DNA from: Saprospira grandis str. Lewin
GTDB lineage: Bacteria > Bacteroidota > Bacteroidia > Chitinophagales > Saprospiraceae
DNA length: 64,000 nucleotides
Direction of reading: 5' to 3'
NCBI RefSeq assembly: GCF_000250635.1
Contig: NC_016940.1
Span: forward strand, 2,342,001-2,406,000
Made by a program: the position numbers and the translations under genes. The notes under the pieces were generated by a model. It was not told the origin of the DNA. It saw only the letters and a list, made by a program, of their open reading frames with translations, and did not search any database. Every line of letters begins with the position of its first letter. The first letter of the stretch is position 1. Below are positions 11,011-19,518 of the stretch, one piece after another.

Positions 11011-13422
11011 CTAGTAAATAGGCGGGAAGTCTGTGGGACGAGCCTCGCGCATGAGGGCATAAATTTGCTCTACCACATCATCGGCAGAGGGTTTAATGCT
11101 ATAATCGGCATCGGAGCCATAGCCTGGGCGCACCGCCTTGGCACTAATGGTCAGGGGCTCTGAGTCGAGATGATAATATGCTTTTTGCTCCACCATGAGT
11201 TGTTGCAACAAATAAGCAGAAGCGCCGCCGGGCAGATCTTCATCTAGAATGACCAGGCGGTTCGTTTTCTTTACAGATTCGGCAACCATATGGTTGATAT
11301 CGAAAGGCAGTAAGGTTTGGGCATCGATTAACTCTACTGAAATACCCATTTCTTTGAGCTCCTCCATGGCTTCTTCGGCAATGCGGACCGATGAACCATA
11401 GGTAAGCAGCGTAACATCTTGGCCTTCTTCAAGGACCTCAGGAACGCCCAAAGGCAGTTTAAATTCGGCCAAATTGCTCGGCATTTTCTCCTTGAGGCGG
11501 TAGCCATTAAGGCATTCGATCATTAGGCAGGGATCATCGCTATCGAGCATTGTATTGTAGAAACCTGCGGCCTGCGTCATATTGCGGGGCGTAAGAATAT
11601 AGATTCCTCTGAGGCTATTGAGCAAAAGACCAATGGGAGAGCCCGAGTGCCAGATTCCCTCTAGGCGGTGGCCACGAGTACGGATAATGGCGGGGGCTTT
11701 TTGCTGGCCATTGGAGCGATATTGGAGGGTAGCCAAATCATCAGAAAGGGCCGAAATAGCATAAATGAGATAATCCAGATATTGGATTTCGGCTAAGGGG
11801 CGAAGGCCGCGCATGGCCATACCGATAGCTTGGCCGATAATGGTCCATTCACGGATTCCCGTATCAAAAACGCGGGCTTCTCCATACTTCTCCTGCATAT
11901 TCATGAAACCTTGGTTCACATCGCCAATTTGGCCCACATCCTCGCCAAAAGCAAAGAATTGAGGATTATTTTGGAGGTGCAAATCAAAGCAGGCATTAAG
12001 GATTTCATAGCCACTTTTGAGTTCAGCATCCTCGGCATATTGAGCGGGAACGCCAGCTTGCTTGAGGGCTGATTTTGGTCCTTCACTATAGAGCTTAGAG
12101 GCATAGCGTTCGTTTTGCTGGGCCATTTTTTCCTCTAAAGCCTGAGCCAGGCTATTTTTTGCAGCAGATTGCTCACCACGCATTAGGCGGAGCGCCTTGC
12201 GCATAGCCTGCAACATATCTTTGCGAACGGGATTATAGGCCGAGCCCAAAGCAGTCGCTAGGGCCTCTATTTGGGCCTTTTGGCCAGAAGAAGCGGCGGC
12301 TTGGCGCAGCAGTTCTTGGGTCTGCTTAAGTTCTTGCTGAATAGGATCATTAAAGTTGCTCCAAGCCTTGCGAATAGCGGCTTTCACTTCCTTTTTGATC
12401 TCCTTGCGAATCGCTTTGAGCTCCTCTTCTGTGGCTACACCCATCTCGATCAACCAAGCTTGTAGTTTCTCGATACCATCCTGCTCTTTTTCCCAATTGA
12501 GGCGATTCTCGTCCTTATAGCGCTCATGAGAGCCCGAAGTCGAGTGCCCTTGGGGCTGCGTACATTCCTCTACATGGATCAGGCAGGGGCTATGTGCTTC
12601 TCGGCAAAGCGCAATTGCTTCGGCAAAAGCTTGGCGCATACCTAAATAATCCCAGCCCTTTACTTTTACAATGCGAACGCCATTTTGGCCCTCTTCTGTG
12701 GGATGAAAGCCCTTGAGCGCCTCAGAAATGCTGCCTTTGGTCGTTTGGTACTCTCTAGGCACCGAAATGCCATAGCCATCATCCCAAACAAAAACAGCTA
12801 AGGGAAGCTGCTGCACGCCAGCCGCATTTAGGGTTTCCCAAAAAACACCTTCAGAGGTAGAGGCATCGCCAATAGTACAAAAGCTGACCTCATTTCCATT
12901 GACCGAGAAATTATTGGCCAAATCGCCAATCTGATCGGCGCATTCCCGATATTTCTTAGAAGCCAAGGCCAAGCCCAAGGCTCTAGCCATTTGGCCGCCC
13001 GTAGGCGAAATATCGGCACTAATATTTTTGAGTGTGGTATGATTGAGCCATTCGCCCTGCGCATTAATTAATGGAGAAGCAAAATGCGAGTTCATTTGTC
13101 GACCAGCAGAAAAAGGATCATTCTCCGGATCAGCATAGAGCTGTGCATAAAGCTGCTCTACCGTTGCTAAACCCGTAGCTAATACAAAGGTTTGGTCTCG
13201 GTAATAACCCGAACGAAAGTCTCCCTGCTGGAAAACTCGGGCCATGGCCAACTGGGCCAACTCCTTGCCCGCACCAAAAATACCAAATTTAGCCTTACCA
13301 GACAGCACTTCGCGGCGGCCGTTAAGGCTGGCTTCGCGGCTCATGCAAGCCAGTCGGAAATCTTGCAAGGCCTCTTGCAGAAACTCCTTACTAGGGGGTG
13401 TTTTCAAATGAACTTCAGTCAT
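11011..13422 (-). CDS. Fused 2-oxoacid dehydrogenase E1 component, alpha and beta subunits
   Basis: Thiamine-diphosphate enzyme that decarboxylates a 2-oxoacid and passes the acyl group to the E2 lipoyl subunit; branched-chain 2-oxoacids are the likeliest substrates. Residues about 1-330 are the E1 alpha domain (GAGKELAQLAMARVFQQGDFRSGYYRDQ; ThDP-binding GDASTSEGVFWETLN near residue 190). A helical linker (330-450) leads to the E1 beta domain (about 465-803; FGEDVGQIGDVNQGF, IQYLDYL, LTYGSSV, ILDEDLPGG). Separate alpha and beta genes are usual, but this fusion is widespread in Bacteroidota. The true substrate cannot be told from sequence. ATG at 13422; own terminator downstream. Confidence 0.92.
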   Translation of the reverse strand: MTEVHLKTPPSKEFLQEALQDFRLACMSREASLNGRREVLSGKAKFGIFGAGKELAQLAMARVFQQGDFRSGYYRDQTFVLATGLATVEQLYAQLYADPENDPFSAGRQMNSHFASPLINAQGEWLNHTTLKNISADISPTGGQMARALGLALASKKYRECADQIGDLANNFSVNGNEVSFCTIGDASTSEGVFWETLNAAGVQQLPLAVFVWDDGYGISVPREYQTTKGSISEALKGFHPTEEGQNGVRIVKVKGWDYLGMRQAFAEAIALCREAHSPCLIHVEECTQPQGHSTSGSHERYKDENRLNWEKEQDGIEKLQAWLIEMGVATEEELKAIRKEIKKEVKAAIRKAWSNFNDPIQQELKQTQELLRQAAASSGQKAQIEALATALGSAYNPVRKDMLQAMRKALRLMRGEQSAAKNSLAQALEEKMAQQNERYASKLYSEGPKSALKQAGVPAQYAEDAELKSGYEILNACFDLHLQNNPQFFAFGEDVGQIGDVNQGFMNMQEKYGEARVFDTGIREWTIIGQAIGMAMRGLRPLAEIQYLDYLIYAISALSDDLATLQYRSNGQQKAPAIIRTRGHRLEGIWHSGSPIGLLLNSLRGIYILTPRNMTQAAGFYNTMLDSDDPCLMIECLNGYRLKEKMPSNLAEFKLPLGVPEVLEEGQDVTLLTYGSSVRIAEEAMEELKEMGISVELIDAQTLLPFDINHMVAESVKKTNRLVILDEDLPGGASAYLLQQLMVEQKAYYHLDSEPLTISAKAVRPGYGSDADYSIKPSADDVVEQIYALMREARPTDFPPIY

Positions 13423-13811
13423 ATATAGTTGTCTATTTAATATGCTAAAATCAAGCAGCTAAAGTCGGCAGTTTTGCCGAAATTTTTGCTTGTTTTGTGA
13501 CATCCTAAAGCCTTAAATAGCTAGGCAATAGGACCGCTGTGTTAAGATGTTGTTTGGGCCTTAAAATACAAAAAAAAGGAGGCAGGCAGCTATTCCCCCC
13601 AGTTTTTCGCTTATACAAACAAGAAGTTTAATAATGAGTTTACAAAAAAAAAGGCTTTGGCACGGCAGTTGGAACCCCTAGAAATCAATGGCTATTCTAC
13701 TTTTATAAATCATTAACTAAACTTTTAGTTAGTCAGATTTCTAGAATTGCCAAAAAAAGCCTACTATTGTATTGAACATTCTGCTCATCTTAAATTAAAA
13801 TCGAGAATTAT
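13423..13811. other. Divergent intergenic region without a gene
   Basis: AT-rich spacer between the start of the E1 gene and the DUF1573 gene. It contains a small hairpin (CGGCA-GTTT-TGCCG, about 13466-13479) and several A-runs, but no ORF, no family repeat and no convincing -33/-7 pair. TACTATTG at 13762-13769 resembles a -7 box with one mismatch. Confidence 0.5.
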
Positions 13812-14225
13812 ATGAAAACCTTATTCGCTTGTCTCGCCTTTGTTGCTCTATTTGCCAGTAGCTCTTTTGCACAAAACATTGATTTCGAGACCAAAGAAGT
13901 TAATTATGGCAGCATCGAGAAAGGGGCTAATGGTGTCCGCCTATTCAAATTTACTAACTCTGGCGATGCGCCCTTGATTATTAGCAAAGCCAAAGGAAGC
14001 TGCGGCTGTACGGTGCCTACCTATCCCAAAGAGCCCATCATGCCCGGCGAAAGCGCAGAGATTAAGGTCAAGTATGACACGAACCGCCAAGGTGCCTTTA
14101 CCAAATATGTAACCTTGACGACCAACGCCAAAAATGAAAGCACGACTCGCCTAAAAATTTATGGTGAAGTGAAGCGACAAGCTGCTCCCACTCCCAAGAG
14201 CAAAGAAAATATGTTCAACCGCTAG
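13812..14225 (+). CDS. Secreted DUF1573 domain protein
   Basis: Small exported protein of 137 residues. Residues 1-20 are a signal peptide ending in SSSFA before QNIDFE. The rest is one DUF1573 domain, an immunoglobulin-like fold common in Bacteroidota. Its hallmarks are visible: VNYGSIEKG, FKFTNSGDAPLIIS, the SCGCTVP turn with its two cysteines, the PGES segment and the VTLTTNAKN strand. Molecular function is unknown; such domains often occur in envelope proteins. It is monocistronic, with a terminator 25 bp downstream. Confidence 0.9.
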   Translation: MKTLFACLAFVALFASSSFAQNIDFETKEVNYGSIEKGANGVRLFKFTNSGDAPLIISKAKGSCGCTVPTYPKEPIMPGESAEIKVKYDTNRQGAFTKYVTLTTNAKNESTTRLKIYGEVKRQAAPTPKSKENMFNR

Positions 14226-14249
14226 TCACTAGCCGAACAGATAATGAAG

Positions 14250-14280
14250 AAAGCCGCTATCTCTGATAGGGGCTTTTTTT
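14250..14280 (+). terminator. Terminator of the DUF1573 gene
   Basis: AAGCCGCTAT (14251-14260) pairs with ATAGGGGCTT (14266-14275, one mismatch), followed by a run of seven T in total. Confidence 0.8.
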
Positions 14281-14301
14281 ATGCCTTTATGTATTGATTT
14301 T

Positions 14302-14467
14302 GGGGCCCGCGGCTGGCTAGGCTCCGCCTAGCTCGGCCGCCGCTATGCTTCGCCGCTCGCAGGTCTGCTCGGCCCTGCGTCGCTTCGCTCCTGGGTCTGG
14401 CGCTTCGCGCCACGGCTGCGCAGCGCTGGGCCGTTTTGGCCCTGCGGGCCAAGAGGCGGAGCGCCTC
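14302..14467 (-). repeat. GC-rich intergenic element copy 4 (GGCCC/GGGCC class)
   Basis: Rare third class: the CCCC end reads GCGGGCCCC and the opposite box GGCCCAGCGCTGCG, so the closing pair is again complementary. An extra GAGGCGGAGCGCCTC hairpin trails at 14451-14467. It lies between convergent genes. Confidence 0.85.
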
Positions 14468-14490
14468 AAATAGGACCAAATCGAAAAAAA

Positions 14491-14523
14491 AATGCGCTAT
14501 ATGGTGTATATAGCGCATTTTTG
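14491..14523 (-). terminator. Bidirectional-looking terminator after the 114-residue secreted protein
   Basis: AATGCGCTATAT and ATATAGCGCATT form a near-perfect stem (14491-14518). On the minus strand it is followed by eight T, on the plus strand by three to five. Confidence 0.85.
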
Positions 14524-14548
14524 TTGTTACTTATTTATACTAAATGCC

Positions 14549-14893
14549 TTATCTACTTAAAGGGGCATTACTAATCGCTAGGGTTTCGCCAGAAGCTTTT
14601 ACTTTTATTTTGGCCTGGCTAATCTTGAGCTGCTCATTGGGTGCAAATTCATCTACTGGAATATTCCAGCTCTTGACCTCAATAGAACCCGCATACTCCC
14701 CACTAGCATCAAAAATATCAATCTGGGCAGAAACAAGCTCCAATTGATCATTTAAGGCTTGCTTACTCCCTTTGTCTACCGCCTCAATGGTTTTTTGAGT
14801 CGGATTGATCTTAAATTCAAGTTGTTCTGCAGTTTGGGCTTGTAGTGCCAGCTGGACTACAAAAAAGAAAAAGATAATTTGGATGTACTGCAT
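14549..14893 (-). CDS. Hypothetical secreted protein, 114 residues
   Basis: Not recognised. The first 19 or so residues are a signal peptide with a hydrophobic IIFFFFVVQLALQA core. The mature part alternates short beta-like stretches (LEFKINPTQKTIEAV, QIDIFDASGEYAGSIEVKSW, QLKISQAKIKVKASG) and contains no cysteine, which suggests a small beta-sandwich in the periplasm. It is transcribed alone, with a strong terminator behind it. ATG at 14893. Confidence 0.7.
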   Translation of the reverse strand: MQYIQIIFFFFVVQLALQAQTAEQLEFKINPTQKTIEAVDKGSKQALNDQLELVSAQIDIFDASGEYAGSIEVKSWNIPVDEFAPNEQLKISQAKIKVKASGETLAISNAPLSR

Positions 14894-15178
14894 AATCGAA
14901 AAGTTTTATAGTGTGCCCCCTATTGGGCAAAGCTTATACCAAATTTAACAAAAAATTTTGAAGCGGAAAATCCCCTTTAACAAAGCTAAGTGACTAAAAT
15001 TAAACTAACTATATTTTTAAGAAGCAGCAAAAAAATGCTACTTTTACGAGGTCCAGACAGAAAAATCAACTACCTCAAACCGCAAGATCGCACTCACTCT
15101 TTAGCGATTGACTTACTCTCTAACGCTAGAAAGTAGCCTAATCGTTTATAAATTAGGCCCTTTCTCAAAGTTTTGCAT

Positions 15179-16612
15179 ATGATTTTCAGACCCTTACTAC
15201 TTGGTTTAGGCTTGCTTTGTGCTGCCCCACAACTCTCTGCCGCAGAGAGTAGTGACCCTCCTTTTTGCCTAGAGCAACAAGAGGAGGAAAACTTGAAAGC
15301 CCAAGCCTATATCCGCAGCTATTTAGCTATTGCCATTGAGGAAATGAACCGCAGTGGTATTCCTGCTAGTATTACTTTAGCCCAAGGGATGCTGGAATCA
15401 AATTATGGCCGCAGCGAACTTGCTCGCCAAGCCAATAACCACTTTGGAATCAAATGCGGTAAAGATTGGTCGGGCATTACTTATTATAAAAATACGCAAG
15501 AACAAACAGCCTACGGTACCCAAAGAACCGAAATGGCCTGTTTCCGTGCCTACGAATCTGTTGAGGACTCTTATAAGGACCACACTAACTTTCTCTATTC
15601 TCGTAAACCATATCGAACGCTTTTTGCCGCCAGAAATATGGATTACCGCTTTTGGGCCAAGGGCCTAAAAGAAGCCAATTATGCCACAGATGTCAATTAT
15701 GCCAATAAGCTAATTGATGTGATTGAGAAATTTGATTTAGCTAAATATGATAGAGTTTCTACACAGTACCAATTGCCCTCTAATACAGATCTAAACGCCT
15801 ATCGTGCCGATCCTAACTTGGATATGGGCGAAGACCTCTCTACGGTCCGAAATCGTGTAGAACGCTTAGAAAATAGCTTGCAACAAGCTTTGGCTCATCA
15901 AATAGAACTACAGGTCCAACTAAAAGAAATGAATCGCCAAATTGGCCAAATGGCTAAGCGCGACGATCGCCTAAATGGTAAAATTAACTATGTAGGTACC
16001 GCCCTAGAGGAGCAAAAAGAGGTGATTGAGGAATTGCAAATCGAACTGAATACGGTGAGCAGTATCCAACGCCAAATGCTTACTCTAGACCCCTTCCGCG
16101 ATTATTTTGATCCCGAAACCGGTCTGAAAAAACAGTTGGTGATTTTCCCGACCCAACATCATAACCAAAAAGGGATTTTCTACAAAAATAGCCGCCGAGC
16201 AACTACCTTACGCGAAGGCATGACTCTAGACGATATTGCTCAAGAACATCAATTAGAGCTCAAGAGCCTGCGCCGCTACAATGACCTCTCTATGGGAGAG
16301 GAAGATAACTTGCCCCCCAATTGCTATATTTATCTAGAAGCAAAGGGCAATATGGTGGAAGATGAGAAAGGACCTCATAAAGTCAATGAGGGCGAAAGTA
16401 TGTATACCATTTCTCAGCTTTACGGAATTAAGTTGTCTAAATTGTATAAACGAAACCGCCTAGAAGAAGGAGAAGAACCCGCCGTGAATGAGTTTATTTT
16501 CCTTAATGAAACCTGCGACAATAAACCCGCTCTCCGTGGAGCAAATCCTTACCAAGTTGGCGAAAACCAACCTAATGTAGACCTCTTCGGTGGGGGAGGT
16601 GCCAAAAAATAA
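15179..16612 (+). CDS. Secreted N-acetylglucosaminidase with two LysM domains
   Basis: Peptidoglycan hydrolase of the FlgJ-type glucosaminidase family. Signal peptide residues 1-22; glucosaminidase domain about 40-185 with LAQGMLESNYGRS (catalytic Glu near residue 74) and NNHFGIKC; coiled coil about 205-280 (RVERLENSLQQAL onward); two LysM modules at the C terminus (about 340-395 and 400-450; the second has VNEGESMYTISQLYGI). LysM binds glycan, so the enzyme should act on the cell wall. The open frame can be extended two codons to a TTG, but ATG at 15179 gives a clean signal peptide. A strong terminator follows. Confidence 0.92.
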   Translation: MIFRPLLLGLGLLCAAPQLSAAESSDPPFCLEQQEEENLKAQAYIRSYLAIAIEEMNRSGIPASITLAQGMLESNYGRSELARQANNHFGIKCGKDWSGITYYKNTQEQTAYGTQRTEMACFRAYESVEDSYKDHTNFLYSRKPYRTLFAARNMDYRFWAKGLKEANYATDVNYANKLIDVIEKFDLAKYDRVSTQYQLPSNTDLNAYRADPNLDMGEDLSTVRNRVERLENSLQQALAHQIELQVQLKEMNRQIGQMAKRDDRLNGKINYVGTALEEQKEVIEELQIELNTVSSIQRQMLTLDPFRDYFDPETGLKKQLVIFPTQHHNQKGIFYKNSRRATTLREGMTLDDIAQEHQLELKSLRRYNDLSMGEEDNLPPNCYIYLEAKGNMVEDEKGPHKVNEGESMYTISQLYGIKLSKLYKRNRLEEGEEPAVNEFIFLNETCDNKPALRGANPYQVGENQPNVDLFGGGGAKK

Positions 16613-16633
16613 TTGGCCCAATAACTCAAAAAA

Positions 16634-16668
16634 AAAGCGCCTTTCTTCTTTAAGAAAGGCGCTTTTTT
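16634..16668 (+). terminator. Terminator of the glucosaminidase gene, usable in both directions
   Basis: AAAGCGCCTTTCTT (16634-16647) pairs perfectly with AAGAAAGGCGCTTT (16652-16665); T-run to the right, A-run to the left. It may also stop minus-strand transcripts that read through copy 5. Confidence 0.9.
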
Positions 16669-16678
16669 GCTCCAGCTA

Positions 16679-16872
16679 GGCGGCAAAGCCGCCAAATGAA
16701 AAGAGGCGAAGCCTACCGCTTTGCAGGCTTTAGCCTGCATCGGCTGAGGGATGGAAAGTGGGGCGGCGAAGCCGCAGACCAAGGGGCTGAAGCGAAGCGA
16801 AAGCCCCGCAGGGCCGAGCAGACCTGCGAGCCACGGCAGAGCCCGACCCGAGCGAAGCGAGTGGGCAGCCCC
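16679..16872 (+). repeat. GC-rich intergenic element copy 5 (GGCTG/CAGCC class)
   Basis: Long copy with two extra leading hairpins (GGCGGCAAAGCCGCC and GCAGGCTTTAGCCTGC) before the box GGCTGAGGGATGG. The last hairpin loop is GAGCGAAGCGAG instead of the common GCCCGCAGGGC. It ends 10 bp before the stop codon of the DUF3137 gene. Confidence 0.85.
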
Positions 16873-16881
16873 AAACTAAAA

Positions 16882-17790
16882 TTAGTGACGCAAATCAAAA
16901 TCTTCTACCAATTGGGTGAAGACAAATAGCTCTTCATAATAGGCCGAAATTAGCTCAAAATCGACATTGGTGCTAAATAGATGCGCATCGAGTAGTTCAT
17001 AGGGCTCAGCCACGGCCAAATAAAAATGACTGCCCATAAAAGAGGCATAAATCTCTTGGCCAGAACGCTCATGATAGCTATTGAGGGTGTTGAGCAGCTC
17101 AGGCGTCAAAATGTCCTCATACTTCATTTTTCGATCAATATAGACCAGGAAATCCTCATCAAAACGAGGGTTGCCCGTATCCTTGAGCTCATAGCCGCCA
17201 TAACGGGTGAGCCGCTTGAAGGTCCGAATGAATTTTTGGGCCTGCACCCTCGGAATAATGACCATCTGCCCCTCTGCCCGAAAGTTGAATTTGGTGTGAA
17301 AAAAGACCCCATTGAGCCAGCTCTCTAAACGGTCCGTCACATCTGAAGTATGCATGACCTTGAGCTCGCACATCTCAAAATAAACTTCCCCAATTTTGCC
17401 CATAATATAGTCCTCGCCGCTATAAATATGAGGGTTGAAAGGGAAGATATGCGCCCGATTAAAACTATCCTTGGGTATAAAATCCTTATGATAGTAGCGC
17501 AAACGAGGGTCTATAAATTGCAAAATAGACTGCACCACCAAGGGCTTAAAACGGGCCTTGAAACGCTCTATCCAACGCAGAAAAAAGTTGTAAATAAACC
17601 AATAGGGCAAAATGAGCAGGAAAATAATAGGGAAGAGCTCAAAGGCCAAAACCGCCAAGACTAAGCCCAAGGCAAGGAATATGGCCAGCCCAATGCTAAT
17701 GATAAGGGCCCAGCGCTGCCGCTCAAATGCTTGCAAATCAGCATGCAGATGATTGTTGTAGTAGCGGCGAAATTCTTTGAGGTCTTGCAT
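16882..17790 (-). CDS. DUF3137 family membrane protein
   Basis: Integral membrane protein of 302 residues and unknown function. Two adjacent hydrophobic segments lie at about residues 28-50 and 52-72 (ALIISIGLAIFLALGLVLAV, FPIIFLLILPYWF). The soluble remainder matches the DUF3137 pattern: a GKIGEVYFEMCELKVMHT segment, FHTKFNF followed by a hydrophobic strand, and a late GSHFYLAVAEPYELLD. The family is scattered over many bacteria and its members are often described as Galanin-like, without established role. ATG at 17790; the gene is divergent from the Nramp-like gene. Confidence 0.85.
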   Translation of the reverse strand: MQDLKEFRRYYNNHLHADLQAFERQRWALIISIGLAIFLALGLVLAVLAFELFPIIFLLILPYWFIYNFFLRWIERFKARFKPLVVQSILQFIDPRLRYYHKDFIPKDSFNRAHIFPFNPHIYSGEDYIMGKIGEVYFEMCELKVMHTSDVTDRLESWLNGVFFHTKFNFRAEGQMVIIPRVQAQKFIRTFKRLTRYGGYELKDTGNPRFDEDFLVYIDRKMKYEDILTPELLNTLNSYHERSGQEIYASFMGSHFYLAVAEPYELLDAHLFSTNVDFELISAYYEELFVFTQLVEDFDLRH

Positions 17791-17808
17791 TGGTCTAGCG
17801 AGTAAAAG

Positions 17809-17842
17809 GCTTGCCCGAATCAGTCAAAAATAAGTATCTTCC
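17809..17842 (+). promoter_or_regulatory. Possible promoter of the Nramp-like gene
   Basis: A TTG near 17810 and TATCTTCC at 17835-17842 are spaced about 21 nt, resembling TTG-N19-21-TAnnTTTG with a mismatched end. Confidence 0.35.
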
Positions 17843-17871
17843 CCTTTTATTTTGATATTCCGCGCTATTTT

Positions 17872-19089
17872 ATGCAAAATCTATCCAAAGCTTGGGGGCG
17901 GCTGGGGCCCGGTTTACTCTTTGCCGCTGCAGCTATCGGCGTTTCGCATTTGGTCCTTTCTACTCAAGCTGGTGGGCAATATGGCTTTGGGCTGCTTTGG
18001 CTGCTCTTTCTGGCCAATTTGGCCAAATATCCCTTCTTTGAATTTGCCCTGCGCTATGCCCAAAAAACAGGCAAAACTCTTTTGCAAGGCTACCAAGAGC
18101 TGGGCCAATGGGTGCTTTTGCTTTTTATTGGACTTACTTTAGGGACCATGTTTAGCGTGCAGGCAGCGGTCAGTTTTGTCTCTGCCGCCTTGGCAGGCCC
18201 CATTTTTGGCCTCAACCAACCGCTTTATATGTCGGCGGGCCTCTTGCTTTTTGCCGCAGCCGTTCTTTTGTTGGGCCGATATAAACTGCTAGACCAATTG
18301 ATGAAGTATATGGTCTTTTCGCTCTCTATGCTAACGCTTTTGGCCCTGATTCGCCTGCTTTTTCGACCTTTGCCCGAGATAGATTATATCCCATTTTTCT
18401 CTCTAGAAGCGGGCCATTTGGCCTTTATTATTGCTTTTGTGGGCTGGATGCCAGCCCCTCTAGATCTGTCGGTCTGGCAGTCTATCTGGACCCTAGAAAA
18501 GAAGAAAAATCAAGCCGATTTTGGCTGGAAAGAGGCCCAGTTTGATTTCCAATTAGGCTATGGAGTGAGTGTGTTTTTAGCCATCTGTTTTATGGCTTTG
18601 GGCGCCATTTTGCTGGGCGGTAGCGATTTTCCCCAAAAGGCGGTCGCCTTTGCCCAGCAGTTGCTCAAGGTTTATGAGGCCGCGCTGGGCCCTTGGGCCG
18701 CCCTTTGGGTCAGCTGGGCCGCCTTTATTTGCATGTTTAGCACCCTAATTACCTGCCTAGATGCCCTGAGCCGAACCATGGCCCAAGCGATGAATTTGGC
18801 CTTCCCAAAGCAGCCTTTTTGGCATCGGCAGGGGCTCTGGATAGGCATTTTGATTGGGGGCGCTTTGCTCATCATTTTTGCCTTTTTGCAGGCTATGGGC
18901 CAGCTCATTTTTATTGCCACCGCCCTTTCTTTTCTCAGTACGCCATTTTTTGCCTGGGCCAATAGTCGCCTCGCTTTTGGACTACCCAAAGCAGATGCAC
19001 CTAGCCCAAAATTTCGCTATTTAGCCTACTTCGCTGGGGGCTTCCTCCTGCTTTTCTGTGGCCTCTATTTATTCTCTTTGTTGGGCTAA
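17872..19089 (+). CDS. Nramp-like metal transporter with non-canonical metal site
   Basis: Polytopic inner-membrane protein of 405 residues with about 11 hydrophobic segments, matching the LeuT-fold Nramp family. The first helix follows GRLGPGLLFAAAAIGVSHLV and helix 6 contains GWMPAPLDLSVWQS. Canonical Nramp proteins carry DPGN in helix 1 and MPH in helix 6 to bind Mn2+ or Fe2+. Here these are replaced by AIGVSH and MPAP, so the substrate may differ (Mg2+-type Nramp relatives also lack them). The 3' end overlaps the convergent small gene by 21 bp. Confidence 0.85.
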   Translation: MQNLSKAWGRLGPGLLFAAAAIGVSHLVLSTQAGGQYGFGLLWLLFLANLAKYPFFEFALRYAQKTGKTLLQGYQELGQWVLLLFIGLTLGTMFSVQAAVSFVSAALAGPIFGLNQPLYMSAGLLLFAAAVLLLGRYKLLDQLMKYMVFSLSMLTLLALIRLLFRPLPEIDYIPFFSLEAGHLAFIIAFVGWMPAPLDLSVWQSIWTLEKKKNQADFGWKEAQFDFQLGYGVSVFLAICFMALGAILLGGSDFPQKAVAFAQQLLKVYEAALGPWAALWVSWAAFICMFSTLITCLDALSRTMAQAMNLAFPKQPFWHRQGLWIGILIGGALLIIFAFLQAMGQLIFIATALSFLSTPFFAWANSRLAFGLPKADAPSPKFRYLAYFAGGFLLLFCGLYLFSLLG

Positions 19090-19347
19090 AATGGGCAGCA
19101 ATTGGGTCCAGAATTTTTGCAAATTTTCCGAAAGTTCTATCTCTTCAGACAAACCAACTTGGGCCAAAATATCAAGCAAAGACTGAATGCGGGCCTCGGT
19201 GGTGTAGAATTTATTCATCACAATTTGCCGCTGCTGCTTAACCAGGCAATAGCCCGACTGAAACTGGCCCTTTTCATAGCGAATCCGATAATCTGCCGCC
19301 TTGAGCAGCTCTTCCAATTTTTTTAAGGTGGTTTTGTTGTATTTCAC
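19069..19347 (-). CDS. Small conserved hypothetical protein, 92 residues
   Basis: Small cytoplasmic protein without signal peptide or membrane segment. The motif GQFQSGYCLVKQQRQIVMNKFYTTEARIQSLLDIL resembles small proteins annotated only as hypothetical in Bacteroidota (from memory). The start is GTG at 19347; a stop lies four codons upstream and no ATG is available before residue 44. It overlaps the end of the Nramp-like gene by 21 bp on the opposite strand. Function unknown. Confidence 0.75.
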   Translation of the reverse strand: MKYNKTTLKKLEELLKAADYRIRYEKGQFQSGYCLVKQQRQIVMNKFYTTEARIQSLLDILAQVGLSEEIELSENLQKFWTQLLPILAQQRE

Positions 19348-19375
19348 GATTCTGTTTTTCTAATGATTTTTTTTA

Positions 19376-19488
19376 GGGGCCTCCTGCCTTCGGCAGGCGC
19401 TACGTTCTGGGGCTCGCTATTCGCTCGGCCCTTCGCCAGCTTTGCTGGCTTGGTCTGGCCTTCGGCCACCCCGCCACATCGCTAGGCC
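19376..19488 (-). repeat. GC-rich intergenic element copy 6 (GGCCT/AGGCC class)
   Basis: Core in the GCTCGCTATTCGCTCGG variant; box GGCCTAGCGATGTGG (read leftward). A short CTGCGGCC-AA-GGCCGCAG hairpin (19501-19518) sits between it and the stop codon of the neighbouring lipoprotein gene. Confidence 0.85.
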
Positions 19489-19518
19489 GGCTCGACAAAG
19501 CTGCGGCCAAGGCCGCAG

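Noticed and set aside
13466-13486. Small hairpin CGGCA/TGCCG followed by TTTTT as a terminator
   Set aside because: No gene ends upstream on the plus strand; it sits in a divergent promoter region and the stem is only 5 bp.
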